Positions 8,519 through 15,797 are shown, numbered from the stretch's first letter. The stretch is 17,281 nt of DNA from an uncultured Demequina sp. (GCA_937925595.1 CALALQ010000082.1:1-17281), one strand, 5' to 3'. Notes: generated from the letters alone by a model not told the origin. Translations and numbers: made by a program.

Positions 8519-8560
8519 TGTACGTACAGACTAGACAAGCCGGACATGATGCGCTACTTT
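8519..8560 (+). promoter_or_regulatory. Operator plus promoter of the ABC transporter operon
   Basis: The palindrome TGTACGTACA (8519-8528) is followed by TAGACA (8532-8537, -35), a 17-base spacer and TACTTT (8555-8560, -10). Bases 8519-8542 are identical to 2328-2351 at the kinase operon promoter. It lies in the divergent region between gntR copy 1 and the binding-protein gene, where an autoregulating GntR site would be expected. Confidence 0.7.
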
Positions 8561-8639
8561 CATCTCACGCCAAGAAGTCGTGGCGCATCGCCCTCAGCAC
8601 CGAGAGGCGATTCTGCACACTCAACGAGGAGGTATGCGC

Positions 8640-10016
8640 GTGGCGCACTCGAACTGGAAGAAGGGCCTCGCCGCCCTGGGCGTCGCGGGGCTTGCCGCCG
8701 GTGCTCTTGCTGGATGCAGCACCAGCAGCAACGAGAACGGCGAAGGCGGCGACGTGACTATCACGGTGGCGCTGGCCGCCAACCCGCAGATGCAGACTGC
8801 GGAATCACTCATCGCCGACTTCGAAGACAAGAACCCGGGAATCAAGGTGAAGTTCACCGTTCTCCCGGAGAACGAACTTCGACCGGCTGTCACCAAGGAC
8901 GTGTCAACCAACGCCGGCCAGTACGACGTGGCGATGATCGGCAGCTACGAAGTACCGATCTGGGCTGAGCGGGGATGGATCGTCCCGCTCGACGAGTACG
9001 CATCCGCTGACACGGCGTGGGACGAGGCTGACCTGACCGAGCCCATCAAGAACATCGTCTCGGATAAGGACGGCAAGCTCGTGGCCGCGCCGTTCTACGG
9101 CTCGTCCTCGTTCCTGATGTACCGCAAGGATCTTGCGGAAGCTGCGGGTGTCACCATTCCCGAGAAGCCGACGTGGGATGAGATTCGCGCGGCGGCTGAG
9201 GCAATGGACGACGACGCGAACAACGTTGCGGGCATCTGCCTCCGAGGCCTTCCGGGTTGGGGCCAGAACCTCGCCGCGATCACGACCGTCATCAACACCT
9301 TCGGCGGCCAGTGGTTCGACGAAAGCTGGAACACCAAGCTGACATCGCCCGAGACGAAGGAGGCGGTGCAGTTCTACGTCGACCTGCTCCGCGACTACGG
9401 TCAGCCCGACGCCGCTGCTCAGGGTTGGGAAGGGTGCTTGCAGTCCTTCAGCCAGGGCCAGTCCGCAATGTGGTACGACGACACCGTGTTCGCGGGTTCC
9501 GCCATCGATCAGGCCGCCACGCCGGAAATCGCCGACAACATCGCGTTCGCGATGGCGCCGACTGGCCCGGCCGACATCGCCTCCGGATGGCTCTGGTCGT
9601 GGGGTCTGTCGATCACCAAGAGCAGCAAGAACCCGGACGCAGCATGGAAGTTCATCTCCTGGGCGACCAGCAAGGACTACATCAAGCTGGCGGGTGAAGA
9701 GGCTGGTTGGGACGCGATCCCGCCCGGGTCGCGGAAGTCCACATACGACATCCCCGAGTATCAGGACGCCGCCGCACGATACGCCGACCTGACTCTCGCG
9801 TCGATTGAGGCAGCAAACCCGCTGCAGCCGACGAAGAACCCGGTCCCGTACAGCGGCGTCCAGTACGTCCAGATCCCCGAGTTCGTCGAGATCGGTGACT
9901 ACGTCTCCCAGCAGATCGCAGGCGCCATCAGCGGCTCCCAGACGGTCGACCAGGCGCTCGAGGACAGTCAGTCGTACACCAGCAAGGTGATCGCTGACGC
10001 CGGCTACGCCCAGTAA
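8640..10016 (+). CDS. Polyol ABC transporter substrate-binding lipoprotein (SmoE/MtlE-like)
   Basis: This is a 458-residue extracytoplasmic binding protein. A lysine-bearing start, a hydrophobic stretch and the lipobox LAGC (Cys26) predict a lipoprotein anchored outside the membrane. The mature part has YDVAMIGSYEVPIWAERGW, GICLRGLPGWGQN and TFGGQWFDE, a pattern I recognise from sorbitol/mannitol-binding proteins (SmoE/MtlE) of the CUT1 family. It should capture a polyol and hand it to the two permeases downstream. I chose GTG 8640: the AGGAGG at 8627-8632 is seven bases away, whereas ATG 8634 would be only one base from it. It is first gene of the operon behind the shared operator. Polyol class is well supported; the exact ligand is not. 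Confidence 0.87.
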   Translation: MAHSNWKKGLAALGVAGLAAGALAGCSTSSNENGEGGDVTITVALAANPQMQTAESLIADFEDKNPGIKVKFTVLPENELRPAVTKDVSTNAGQYDVAMIGSYEVPIWAERGWIVPLDEYASADTAWDEADLTEPIKNIVSDKDGKLVAAPFYGSSSFLMYRKDLAEAAGVTIPEKPTWDEIRAAAEAMDDDANNVAGICLRGLPGWGQNLAAITTVINTFGGQWFDESWNTKLTSPETKEAVQFYVDLLRDYGQPDAAAQGWEGCLQSFSQGQSAMWYDDTVFAGSAIDQAATPEIADNIAFAMAPTGPADIASGWLWSWGLSITKSSKNPDAAWKFISWATSKDYIKLAGEEAGWDAIPPGSRKSTYDIPEYQDAAARYADLTLASIEAANPLQPTKNPVPYSGVQYVQIPEFVEIGDYVSQQIAGAISGSQTVDQALEDSQSYTSKVIADAGYAQ

Positions 10017-10025
10017 CACCGAGTT

Positions 10026-10064
10026 GGTTGGCTGCCCTGGCCTCATATGCCGGGGCAGCCAACC
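10026..10064 (+). terminator. Strong hairpin between binding protein and permease genes
   Basis: GGTTGGCTGCCCTGGC (10026-10041) pairs with 10049-10064 over 16 bases with one G-T wobble and a seven-base loop. No T-tract follows, and the operon continues 28 bases later. It most likely stabilises the upstream mRNA 3' end or partly attenuates transcription, giving more binding protein than permease. Confidence 0.75.
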
Positions 10065-10091
10065 CTCCCTCCCGCTTCAAAGAGAGCAATC

Positions 10092-11048
10092 ATGAGCACA
10101 ACACTCGCCTCGCAGGCGGATGAGACGACCGAGGTCGTCGGCATCGAACCCATTGCGTCACCGCCTATGACGCGAGCAGAGAAATGGAAGCGTCGCGGAC
10201 CCCTGCTTCCGGCGCTGGTTTTCACGCTCCTGCTTACTCAGATCCCCTTCCTCCTTACACTCATCTTCAGCTTCCAGCGGTGGCGGTTGCTCGGGGCGGG
10301 GGAGGCCGAGTTCAACTGGGGGCAGAACTACGTCAACGTCGTTCAAGACGGTGTGTTCTGGCGCTCGGTGCTGAACACGGTCGTCATGACTGGCGGGACG
10401 ACTATTGCGTGCCTCGTCCTCGGCCTTCTCATCGCGATCTTCCTCAACCACGCATTCCCCGGCCGCGGCCTCGCACGCACCCTCGCCATCACGCCGTTCT
10501 TCGTAATGCCCGTTGCGGTGACGCTCTTCTGGAAATCGGCAATGTTCGACCCCAGCTTCGGGCTGTTCGGGTTCATCTCGAAGTCGCTCGGGCTGCCAGC
10601 CGTCTCCTGGCTGTCGGAGCAGCCGATGGCCGCGCTCATCATCTTGCTGACCTGGCGGTTCGTGCCGTTCGCAATGCTCATCCTCATCGCTGGTCTCCAG
10701 TCCGCCCCCCAAGATCAACTCGAAGCGGCGCAGATGGACGGTGCTGGCCTGATCGGTCGATTCCGGCATGTGACGTTGCCACATCTGCGGCCGTTCATCG
10801 AACTTGCCGCCCTGCTGCTAGCGATGAACCTCATCCAGACCTTCGGCGAAATCGCGTTGCTCACGGCTGGCGGTCCCGCGTACGCCACGACCAACATCAC
10901 CTACTACGTCTATCTGACGGCGTTCAATTCGTTCGACTTCGGCCAGGCATCGGCTCTGGGGATCGTCGCGCTGATCCTCACTATCGCGCTCATCCTGCCG
11001 ATGCTCCGCCTGCTGTCGGGCATCTTCAAGACGGAGGGACGGCGATGA
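10092..11048 (+). CDS. Sugar/polyol ABC transporter permease (MalF/SmoF-type)
   Basis: This is a 318-residue membrane protein with about six hydrophobic helices after a hydrophilic N-terminal tail of some 30 residues. The cytoplasmic EAA loop that docks the ATPase is clear: EAAQMDGAGLIGRFRHVTLP. With the next gene it forms the membrane channel of the importer fed by the SmoE-like lipoprotein. ATG 10092 is chosen for the AAAGAGAG upstream; the open frame runs further 5' through the hairpin, which makes earlier starts unlikely. Its stop overlaps the second permease start (ATGA). Confidence 0.87.
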   Translation: MSTTLASQADETTEVVGIEPIASPPMTRAEKWKRRGPLLPALVFTLLLTQIPFLLTLIFSFQRWRLLGAGEAEFNWGQNYVNVVQDGVFWRSVLNTVVMTGGTTIACLVLGLLIAIFLNHAFPGRGLARTLAITPFFVMPVAVTLFWKSAMFDPSFGLFGFISKSLGLPAVSWLSEQPMAALIILLTWRFVPFAMLILIAGLQSAPQDQLEAAQMDGAGLIGRFRHVTLPHLRPFIELAALLLAMNLIQTFGEIALLTAGGPAYATTNITYYVYLTAFNSFDFGQASALGIVALILTIALILPMLRLLSGIFKTEGRR

Positions 11049-11938
11049 GCACCGAACTCACCCAGACGAGCGTTCTCGTCACCGGTAGCCGGCGTAAGGC
11101 GCGACGCGGGGGACAGCCGCGATCTGCGCGGAAGCGCTGGGCATCGGTTGGGATGGCTACCGGGGCATGGGTTTCCAGCCTCGTCCTGTTCTTCCCCATC
11201 GCCTACATGGTGCTCAAGAGCTTCCAGACCGAGCAGGTCGCGGCGTCCGCCGTACCGCAGCTCATCTTCGCACCGACATTCGAGCACTACATCGAGGCAT
11301 TCGATTCGGGCATTTGGCCGTTCGTGATCAACTCGTTCCTCGTCACGGCCATCTCGACACTTGTGGTCATCGCCCTCGCGCTACCCGCGGCTTGGGCGCT
11401 GTCGGTCCGTGCGATTCAGAACCCTCAGGACTCGCTGTTCTTCTTCATCTCCACGAAGATGATGCCGATCGCGGCGGGCATCATCCCCGTGTACGTGGTG
11501 GCGAGCCAGCTTGGGCTTCTCAACACCACCGCGATCTTGATCATCATGCATCTGGGCATGAACCTCCCGCTGGGCATCTGGATGCTGAGATCGTTCATGC
11601 AGGAGATCCCCGGCGAGATCCTCGAGGCCGCTGCGGTGGATGGTGCGAGCTCCTGGCGGATCGGATTCTCGATCGTTCTTCCCCTCATGCGACCGGGAAT
11701 TGCGTCGACAGCCCTGCTCTGTGCAGTCTTCTCGTGGAACGAGTACTTCTACGCAGCGAACCTGACGACAACCAACTCGACGTTGCCGCTGTTCCTGCAG
11801 AAGTTCCTAAGCTTCGGGGAGTTGTACACGGCGCAGGTGGCTGCGGTTGCCACCCTCGTCAGCATTCCGGTCATCATCGCAGGCTGGATCGCCCAGAAGT
11901 CCCTCGTCCGCGGTCTCTTGTTTGGAGCAGTCAAATGA
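11045..11938 (+). CDS. Sugar/polyol ABC transporter permease (MalG/SmoG-type)
   Basis: This is a 297-residue membrane protein with a basic N-terminal tail (RRKARRGG), about six hydrophobic helices and the EAA loop EAAAVDGASSWRIGFSIVLP. It is the partner of the preceding permease in a CUT1-type importer. ATG 11045 overlaps the previous stop (ATGA), and its own stop overlaps the dehydrogenase start (ATGA), so three genes are translationally chained. No ATPase gene follows; in actinobacteria such importers commonly share a distant MsiK-type ATPase. The open frame extends far upstream inside the first permease in another phase, but that part is not coding. Confidence 0.87.
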   Translation: MSTELTQTSVLVTGSRRKARRGGQPRSARKRWASVGMATGAWVSSLVLFFPIAYMVLKSFQTEQVAASAVPQLIFAPTFEHYIEAFDSGIWPFVINSFLVTAISTLVVIALALPAAWALSVRAIQNPQDSLFFFISTKMMPIAAGIIPVYVVASQLGLLNTTAILIIMHLGMNLPLGIWMLRSFMQEIPGEILEAAAVDGASSWRIGFSIVLPLMRPGIASTALLCAVFSWNEYFYAANLTTTNSTLPLFLQKFLSFGELYTAQVAAVATLVSIPVIIAGWIAQKSLVRGLLFGAVK

Positions 11939-12933
11939 CCACCATGCGCGCAGCAGTCCTCGACGGTGCCGGCGGCATCGACATCACCGAAATCCCCATT
12001 CCTGTGGCGGGCGAGGGGGAGGTGGTCATCGCCCCGGTCGGAACGGGCGTTTGCGGCACCGATCTTCACCTGGCGTCGGGGGACTACCCGCACGGCCGAT
12101 TCCCGGTCGTCCCGGGTCACGAGTTCGCTGGTTACGTCACCCAGGTGGGCGCCGGAGTCACCAAGTTCAAGGAGGGTGACTACGTCGGCGTCAACCCCAA
12201 CGTTTCCTGCGGGACATGCGAGTGGTGTCAGCGTGGCGCTACGAACTTGTGCGTCAATCTCCTCCCGGTCGGGGTTGCGGTCAACGGCTCCGTGGCGGAG
12301 TACGTCGCCGTGCCGGCGCGGATCACATACCCGATCAGCGAGCGGATCACCCACCGGGCTGCCCCCCTCATCGAACCGTTCGCGTGCGTCCTCCATGCAC
12401 TCGAGCGCGTCCCCGATTGGTCGAAGCAGGAACTCGTCATCTTCGGCGCCGGGTCGATCGGCCTGATGGCGATCATCCTCGGTCACGCCGAAGGTGTGGC
12501 CGGCATCCGCGTCGTCGAGCCCAATCCGACCCGTCGGAAGGCTGCTGCCGACCTTGGAGCCATCCAAGCTGTCGCGTCAGCGGATGAACTGGATGTCACG
12601 GCGTTCGACCTCGCACTCGACGCCAGTGGACATCCCGCCGCGATCGCACAGGCTGTGACGTCGCTCGGCCCTCGTGGCCGTCTCATCCAGATGGGCGTGG
12701 CATCCCCGACCGCTACAATCCCGCTGAATCCGTACGACGTCTTCGCGAAAGAGATCAGCATCATCGGCTCCAACTCGCTCGCTGAAAAGTACGAAGAGTC
12801 CGCAGAGCGGATGATCGACCTGCAAGAGGAACTCAGCCAGCTGGTCACCTCCACCTTCAAGCTCGAGCAGTACGCCGACGCGATGGCCGCCGCCACCAGC
12901 CCCGAACAGATCAAGGTGCAGGTCGTCGCCTGA
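11935..12933 (+). CDS. Zinc-dependent polyol (sorbitol/xylitol-type) dehydrogenase
   Basis: This is a 332-residue medium-chain dehydrogenase. Catalytic zinc ligands are Cys40 (CGTD) and His62-Glu63 (GHE), with Glu147 near PLIEP. The structural zinc lobe has four cysteines at 92, 95, 98 and 106. The Rossmann motif is GAGSIG (171-176), and Glu195 at the end of the next strand suggests NAD rather than NADP. The family includes sorbitol, xylitol, D-arabitol and threitol dehydrogenases and threonine dehydrogenase. Next to a polyol importer it most likely oxidises the imported polyol to a ketose for the kinases. ATG 11935 overlaps the permease stop. Family is firm, substrate inferred from context. 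Confidence 0.85.
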   Translation: MTTMRAAVLDGAGGIDITEIPIPVAGEGEVVIAPVGTGVCGTDLHLASGDYPHGRFPVVPGHEFAGYVTQVGAGVTKFKEGDYVGVNPNVSCGTCEWCQRGATNLCVNLLPVGVAVNGSVAEYVAVPARITYPISERITHRAAPLIEPFACVLHALERVPDWSKQELVIFGAGSIGLMAIILGHAEGVAGIRVVEPNPTRRKAAADLGAIQAVASADELDVTAFDLALDASGHPAAIAQAVTSLGPRGRLIQMGVASPTATIPLNPYDVFAKEISIIGSNSLAEKYEESAERMIDLQEELSQLVTSTFKLEQYADAMAAATSPEQIKVQVVA

Positions 12934-12962
12934 CGACTGACCTGCCAAGGAGGACGCGCGCG

Positions 12963-13955
12963 GTGAGCGAGCACGCAGAGCTGTACCTGCACCCCGACCG
13001 GAACATCGCCCTGGAACTCGTGCGTGCGACTGAAGCCGCGGCGATCCGGGCGAGCCCGTACATCGGTCATGGGGACAAGAACGCGGCCGACGGCGCCGCC
13101 GTCGACGCCATGCGCAAGTTCCTCGGGACCGTGAACTTCTCGGGAACGGTCGTGATCGGCGAAGGGGAAAAGGACAACGCCCCGATGCTGTTCAACGGGG
13201 AAGTCGTGGGCACTGGCAACGGTCCCGTCTGCGACATCGCGGTCGACCCGATCGACGGCACATCGCTGACGGCGGCTGGCCGCCGCAACGCGATCTCCAT
13301 GATCGCAGTCTCCGACCGCGGGTCTATGCTCGACGCCTCGAGCGTCTTCTACATGGAGAAGCTCGTCGCTGGGCCCCAGGCGATCGGCCTCCTCGATATC
13401 AGGGAATCGATCGAAGACAACATTCGTGCCCTGGCCGCGGCATTGGGTAAGGACGTGCGTGAGGTTCAAGTCGGCGTCCTCGATCGTCCCCGGCACAGTG
13501 ACCTCATCCACCGGATTCGCGCCGCCGGCGCTGCGACCCGGCTGTTACTGGATGGTGACGTGGCAGGCGGGATCGACGCGGCCAGCTATGAAGGGCGACT
13601 CGACATGTGCGTGGGCACCGGTGGCAGCCCGGAAGGCGTTGCAACGGCATGTGCCGTCAAGGCGCTCGGTGGCTTCATCCAGACGCGGCTGGCACCACAA
13701 GACGAAGACGAAGCAGCGCGCGGTGAGTCGGCTGGCTTGAAGCTGAATCATGTGTACGACGCCGATGAGCTCGTCCGGAGTGACAACACACTCTTCATCG
13801 CGACCGGCGTCACCGACGGCAACCTCGTCAGCGGCGTCCGCCGGCATGGCCCTACCATCCGTACCGAGAGCATCGTCCTGAGGTCCCGTTCGGGCACGGT
13901 GCGCCGCGTCATAGCCGACCACCTGACAGAGAAGTGGCTCGAAGAGGAAGGCTGA
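12963..13955 (+). CDS. glpX: Class II fructose-1,6-bisphosphatase (GlpX family)
   Basis: This is a 330-residue metal-dependent phosphatase with the GlpX motifs: GDKNAADGAAVDAMR (37-51), GEGEKDNAPML (66-76), VDPIDGT (94-100) and GTGGSPEG (218-225). It removes the 1-phosphate from fructose 1,6-bisphosphate, and some members also act on sedoheptulose 1,7-bisphosphate. GTG 12963 lies behind a very good AAGGAGGA. As last gene of a polyol-uptake operon it is probably a second, inducible copy beside a housekeeping one, returning aldolase products to the hexose or heptulose phosphate pool. Six bases separate its stop from the end of the convergent gntR copy 2. Confidence 0.9.
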   Translation: MSEHAELYLHPDRNIALELVRATEAAAIRASPYIGHGDKNAADGAAVDAMRKFLGTVNFSGTVVIGEGEKDNAPMLFNGEVVGTGNGPVCDIAVDPIDGTSLTAAGRRNAISMIAVSDRGSMLDASSVFYMEKLVAGPQAIGLLDIRESIEDNIRALAAALGKDVREVQVGVLDRPRHSDLIHRIRAAGAATRLLLDGDVAGGIDAASYEGRLDMCVGTGGSPEGVATACAVKALGGFIQTRLAPQDEDEAARGESAGLKLNHVYDADELVRSDNTLFIATGVTDGNLVSGVRRHGPTIRTESIVLRSRSGTVRRVIADHLTEKWLEEEG

Positions 13956-13961
13956 CCTCGA

Positions 13962-14708
13962 TCAGCTCGCGGAGACGTTGACCTCAAGCGGGATGAGGTC
14001 CGTCAGAACCCAGGTCTCGTAATAGTCAAACCGTTCGCCTGCCGCGTTCCATGTCAATGAACGCACCCGAAGCACAGGATCTCCGGGGCTGACGCCAAGG
14101 TGTTCGGCGACACTTTCAGGCGCGCCGAGAGCGCGAATCACCCGGTGAGCGCCGTTCGGGGCGAAGCCAGCACCGCGAAGACTGTCGTTGACCGACGCGG
14201 TCCCCGCCAGGACATCGTCGAATCTCGCGACAAGCTGGCCCACCTTCGGAGGAAACCAGTTTGTGCTGACCATGGCCGCCCTGCCGTTGAGCGAGCGCAC
14301 GCGTTCCAGCGCGTAGACGTCATCGTCGGCGGTGAGCCGGAGAGCCTCCGACACATGCTGTGGGGGAGCGATGAAGCCCGCCTGGACGACATTCGTCGTA
14401 ATGTCGGTCCGGCCGTGACGGATCTGCGACTCCAAGAAGCCTTCCTCGACGGTCCACCCGGCCGCTGCCTCGGGTGCCGACGCGAACACCCCGCGACGTG
14501 CTACTCGCCGCGCGTACCCTTCGGATTCCAGCTTCGACATCGTCTGCCGCACGGTCGCACGCGACAGGCCGAAATCCCGGCACAACTCGAGTTCGCTGGG
14601 CAAGCGCTCGTCAGGTGCGATGCTCCCGGAGGAGATGCGCGCTCGCAGGATCTCAAAGAGCTGTTCGTAGTAGGGGACCGGCGAGGTCCGCTCGATGCCG
14701 TCCGTCAC
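13962..14708 (-). CDS. GntR/HutC-family transcriptional regulator, copy 2
   Basis: This is a 248-residue paralogue of the regulator at 7709-8461, alignable from end to end. It shares PVPYYEQLF, FGLSRATVRQT, KLESEG, RGVFAS in the winged helix and DYYETWVLTD plus LEVNV at the C-terminus. The recognition helix region is identical, so both probably read the same or a very similar operator, while the UTRA domains differ more and may sense different metabolites. The start is GTG 14708 behind GGGAGGG. It converges on glpX. A shorter palindrome, CTGTACAG (14769-14776), lies in its upstream region and may be its own weak site. Confidence 0.87.
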   Translation of the reverse strand: MTDGIERTSPVPYYEQLFEILRARISSGSIAPDERLPSELELCRDFGLSRATVRQTMSKLESEGYARRVARRGVFASAPEAAAGWTVEEGFLESQIRHGRTDITTNVVQAGFIAPPQHVSEALRLTADDDVYALERVRSLNGRAAMVSTNWFPPKVGQLVARFDDVLAGTASVNDSLRGAGFAPNGAHRVIRALGAPESVAEHLGVSPGDPVLRVRSLTWNAAGERFDYYETWVLTDLIPLEVNVSAS

Positions 14709-14768
14709 TGCAATGCCCTCCCGTTCTACGCTGCCAGCAGCAAACGACCGCTGTGCGCACTGGTTCGA

Positions 14769-14776
14769 CTGTACAG
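14769..14776 (-). promoter_or_regulatory. Possible weak GntR site upstream of gntR copy 2
   Basis: CTGTACAG is a palindrome followed on the plus strand by ACGAC, resembling the CTGTACGTACAG...GAC core of the three main operators but lacking the inner GTAC repeat. On the minus strand TCGACA lies 17 bases upstream of TGTACA, a possible promoter. The likeness is partial and could be chance. Confidence 0.3.
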
Positions 14777-14799
14777 ACGACTGACGCGAGGTTGTCGAG

Positions 14800-15360
14800 T
14801 GTGCGGTCGAGAAAGAGAAGAGGGTCGCGCTTCCAGCTGCCGACCGCGCCGGTCTTCACGAATTCCAACTCGCGTCTCACGCAAATGACGCCGTGATGTT
14901 CGACGAGGTTCACCACGCTCTCGATCGGCCCGGGAGGTACCGCTCACCGTGCGCGCAGCCACGACGCGGCTTCTGCAACCGTGTACACACTGCTGTGAAG
15001 GCGAGGCGTCACCCCGCCCATCTCGGGCGTGCGGAGGCGTTCGAGGTGGGCCCTGGCCAGGTCAAACAGTGCGTGAACAAGACTCGTTGCTGCTGCGGGA
15101 AGTGAGCTAGGAAAGTGGTGCAACACCTTTGCATCAACGCGTGGGGCACGTAGCAGTTCGGCGGGCACCGCCAGCACGTTCGCGAGTAACTCTGCGCGTG
15201 CGCCGTCAAGGGGTAGAGCACCGTCCTCCAGCTTGGAAATTACTCCCTGAGACAGGCCTCGCGTCCCGGACGCCTCGTGCGTCAACACTGCGAGGCTTGT
15301 CTGGGTGAGGTGTTTCGTCACCCGCACAGCGCCCAGCAGAGGACGAATATCTGCGCTCAT
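14800..15360 (-). pseudogene. XRE-ImmA/IrrE-type gene, interrupted by a nonsense codon and 3'-truncated
   Basis: The intact first part (15360 to 14944, 138 residues) has an XRE helix-turn-helix (SQGVISKLEDGALPLDGARA) and the linker typical of regulators fused to an ImmA metallopeptidase. A TGA at 14944-14946 ends it, yet the same frame continues without a shift: AVPPGPIESVVNLVEHHGVI and DPLLFLD, which match the region leading to the ImmA domain. In relatives a tryptophan usually stands just before this PPGPI segment, so a TGG to TGA change is likely. The similarity fades near 14800, before the HExxH zinc motif, so no peptidase can be made. The truncated HTH protein may still be produced. Its upstream region is cut 40 bases away by the IS element. 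Confidence 0.7.
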
Positions 15361-15391
15361 CGACTACACACACCTTGCCCCACACTTGATT

Positions 15392-15413
15392 GGAGCCTGA
15401 CCGGAGCCTGACC
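15392..15413 (+). repeat. 11-base tandem duplication at the IS left end
   Basis: GGAGCCTGACC occurs twice back to back (15392-15402 and 15403-15413). The second copy is the outer part of the left inverted repeat of the IS; the first lies just outside it. Confidence 0.7.
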
Positions 15414-15426
15414 CGCTTTTCCGGAC
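15401..15426 (+). repeat. Left terminal inverted repeat of the IS3 element
   Basis: The 26 bases match the reverse complement of 16642-16667 except at positions 16 and 20. The outermost two bases could belong to the flank. Confidence 0.85.
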
Positions 15427-15468
15427 ACCTGAGTTGAGGCGATGATCGTCTCGGAAGGAGTCCGTGAG

Positions 15469-15753
15469 ATGCCTGCTGCCCACCCGCCGGAGTTCCGACG
15501 TCGAGCCCTGGATCTGGTCGCCCAGGGAAGTCCCGTCGCGCAGACCGCGCGTGATCTCGGGATCAGCGAGTCCTGTCTGCGGAACTGGATGAATCGGGAC
15601 GCGGTCGACTCTGGCCGCAAGCCCGGCATGACCAGCGATGAGCACCGTGAGCTTGTCGAGTTGCGGCGGCGGAACCGTGTGCTGGAGATGGAGATTGAGA
15701 TCCTCAAGCGCGCGTCGGCCTACTTCGCGAGGGAGAACGTGCTCCCAAAATAG
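15469..15753 (+). CDS. IS3-family transposase OrfA
   Basis: This is a 94-residue protein with an N-terminal helix-turn-helix (PEFRRRALDLVAQG; AQTARDLGISESCLRNW), which recognises the IS ends. A C-terminal leucine-zipper-like helix follows (VELRRRNRVLEMEIEILKRA). ATG 15469 is chosen because GGAAGGAG lies nine bases upstream; the frame could begin at ATG 15442 without a ribosome site. The stop TAG directly follows the slippery site used to make the OrfAB fusion. Confidence 0.87.
   Translation: MPAAHPPEFRRRALDLVAQGSPVAQTARDLGISESCLRNWMNRDAVDSGRKPGMTSDEHRELVELRRRNRVLEMEIEILKRASAYFARENVLPK
15744..15750 (+). other. Programmed -1 frameshift site (CCCAAAA)
   Basis: The heptamer CCCAAAA fits X-XXY-YYZ: in frame 0 it reads CCA AAA then TAG, and in the -1 frame CCC AAA ATA GGG TTC, leading without interruption into orfB. 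The predicted fusion junction is PKIGFRLVQELAADG. The stop right after the heptamer would favour slippage. Confidence 0.75.
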
Positions 15754-15797
15754 GGTTCCGGCTGGTCCAGGAGCTCGCCGCGGACGGTGTTCCCGTC

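Noticed and set aside
8904..10046. Long minus-strand frame of 380 codons opposite the binding-protein gene
   Set aside because: The plus strand encodes a clear SmoE-like lipoprotein; the antisense translation has no recognisable domain.
10184..11044. In-frame 5' extension of the second permease through the first permease
   Set aside because: Shadow sequence; the ATGA overlap at 11045 is the natural start and the first permease is clearly coded in the other phase.
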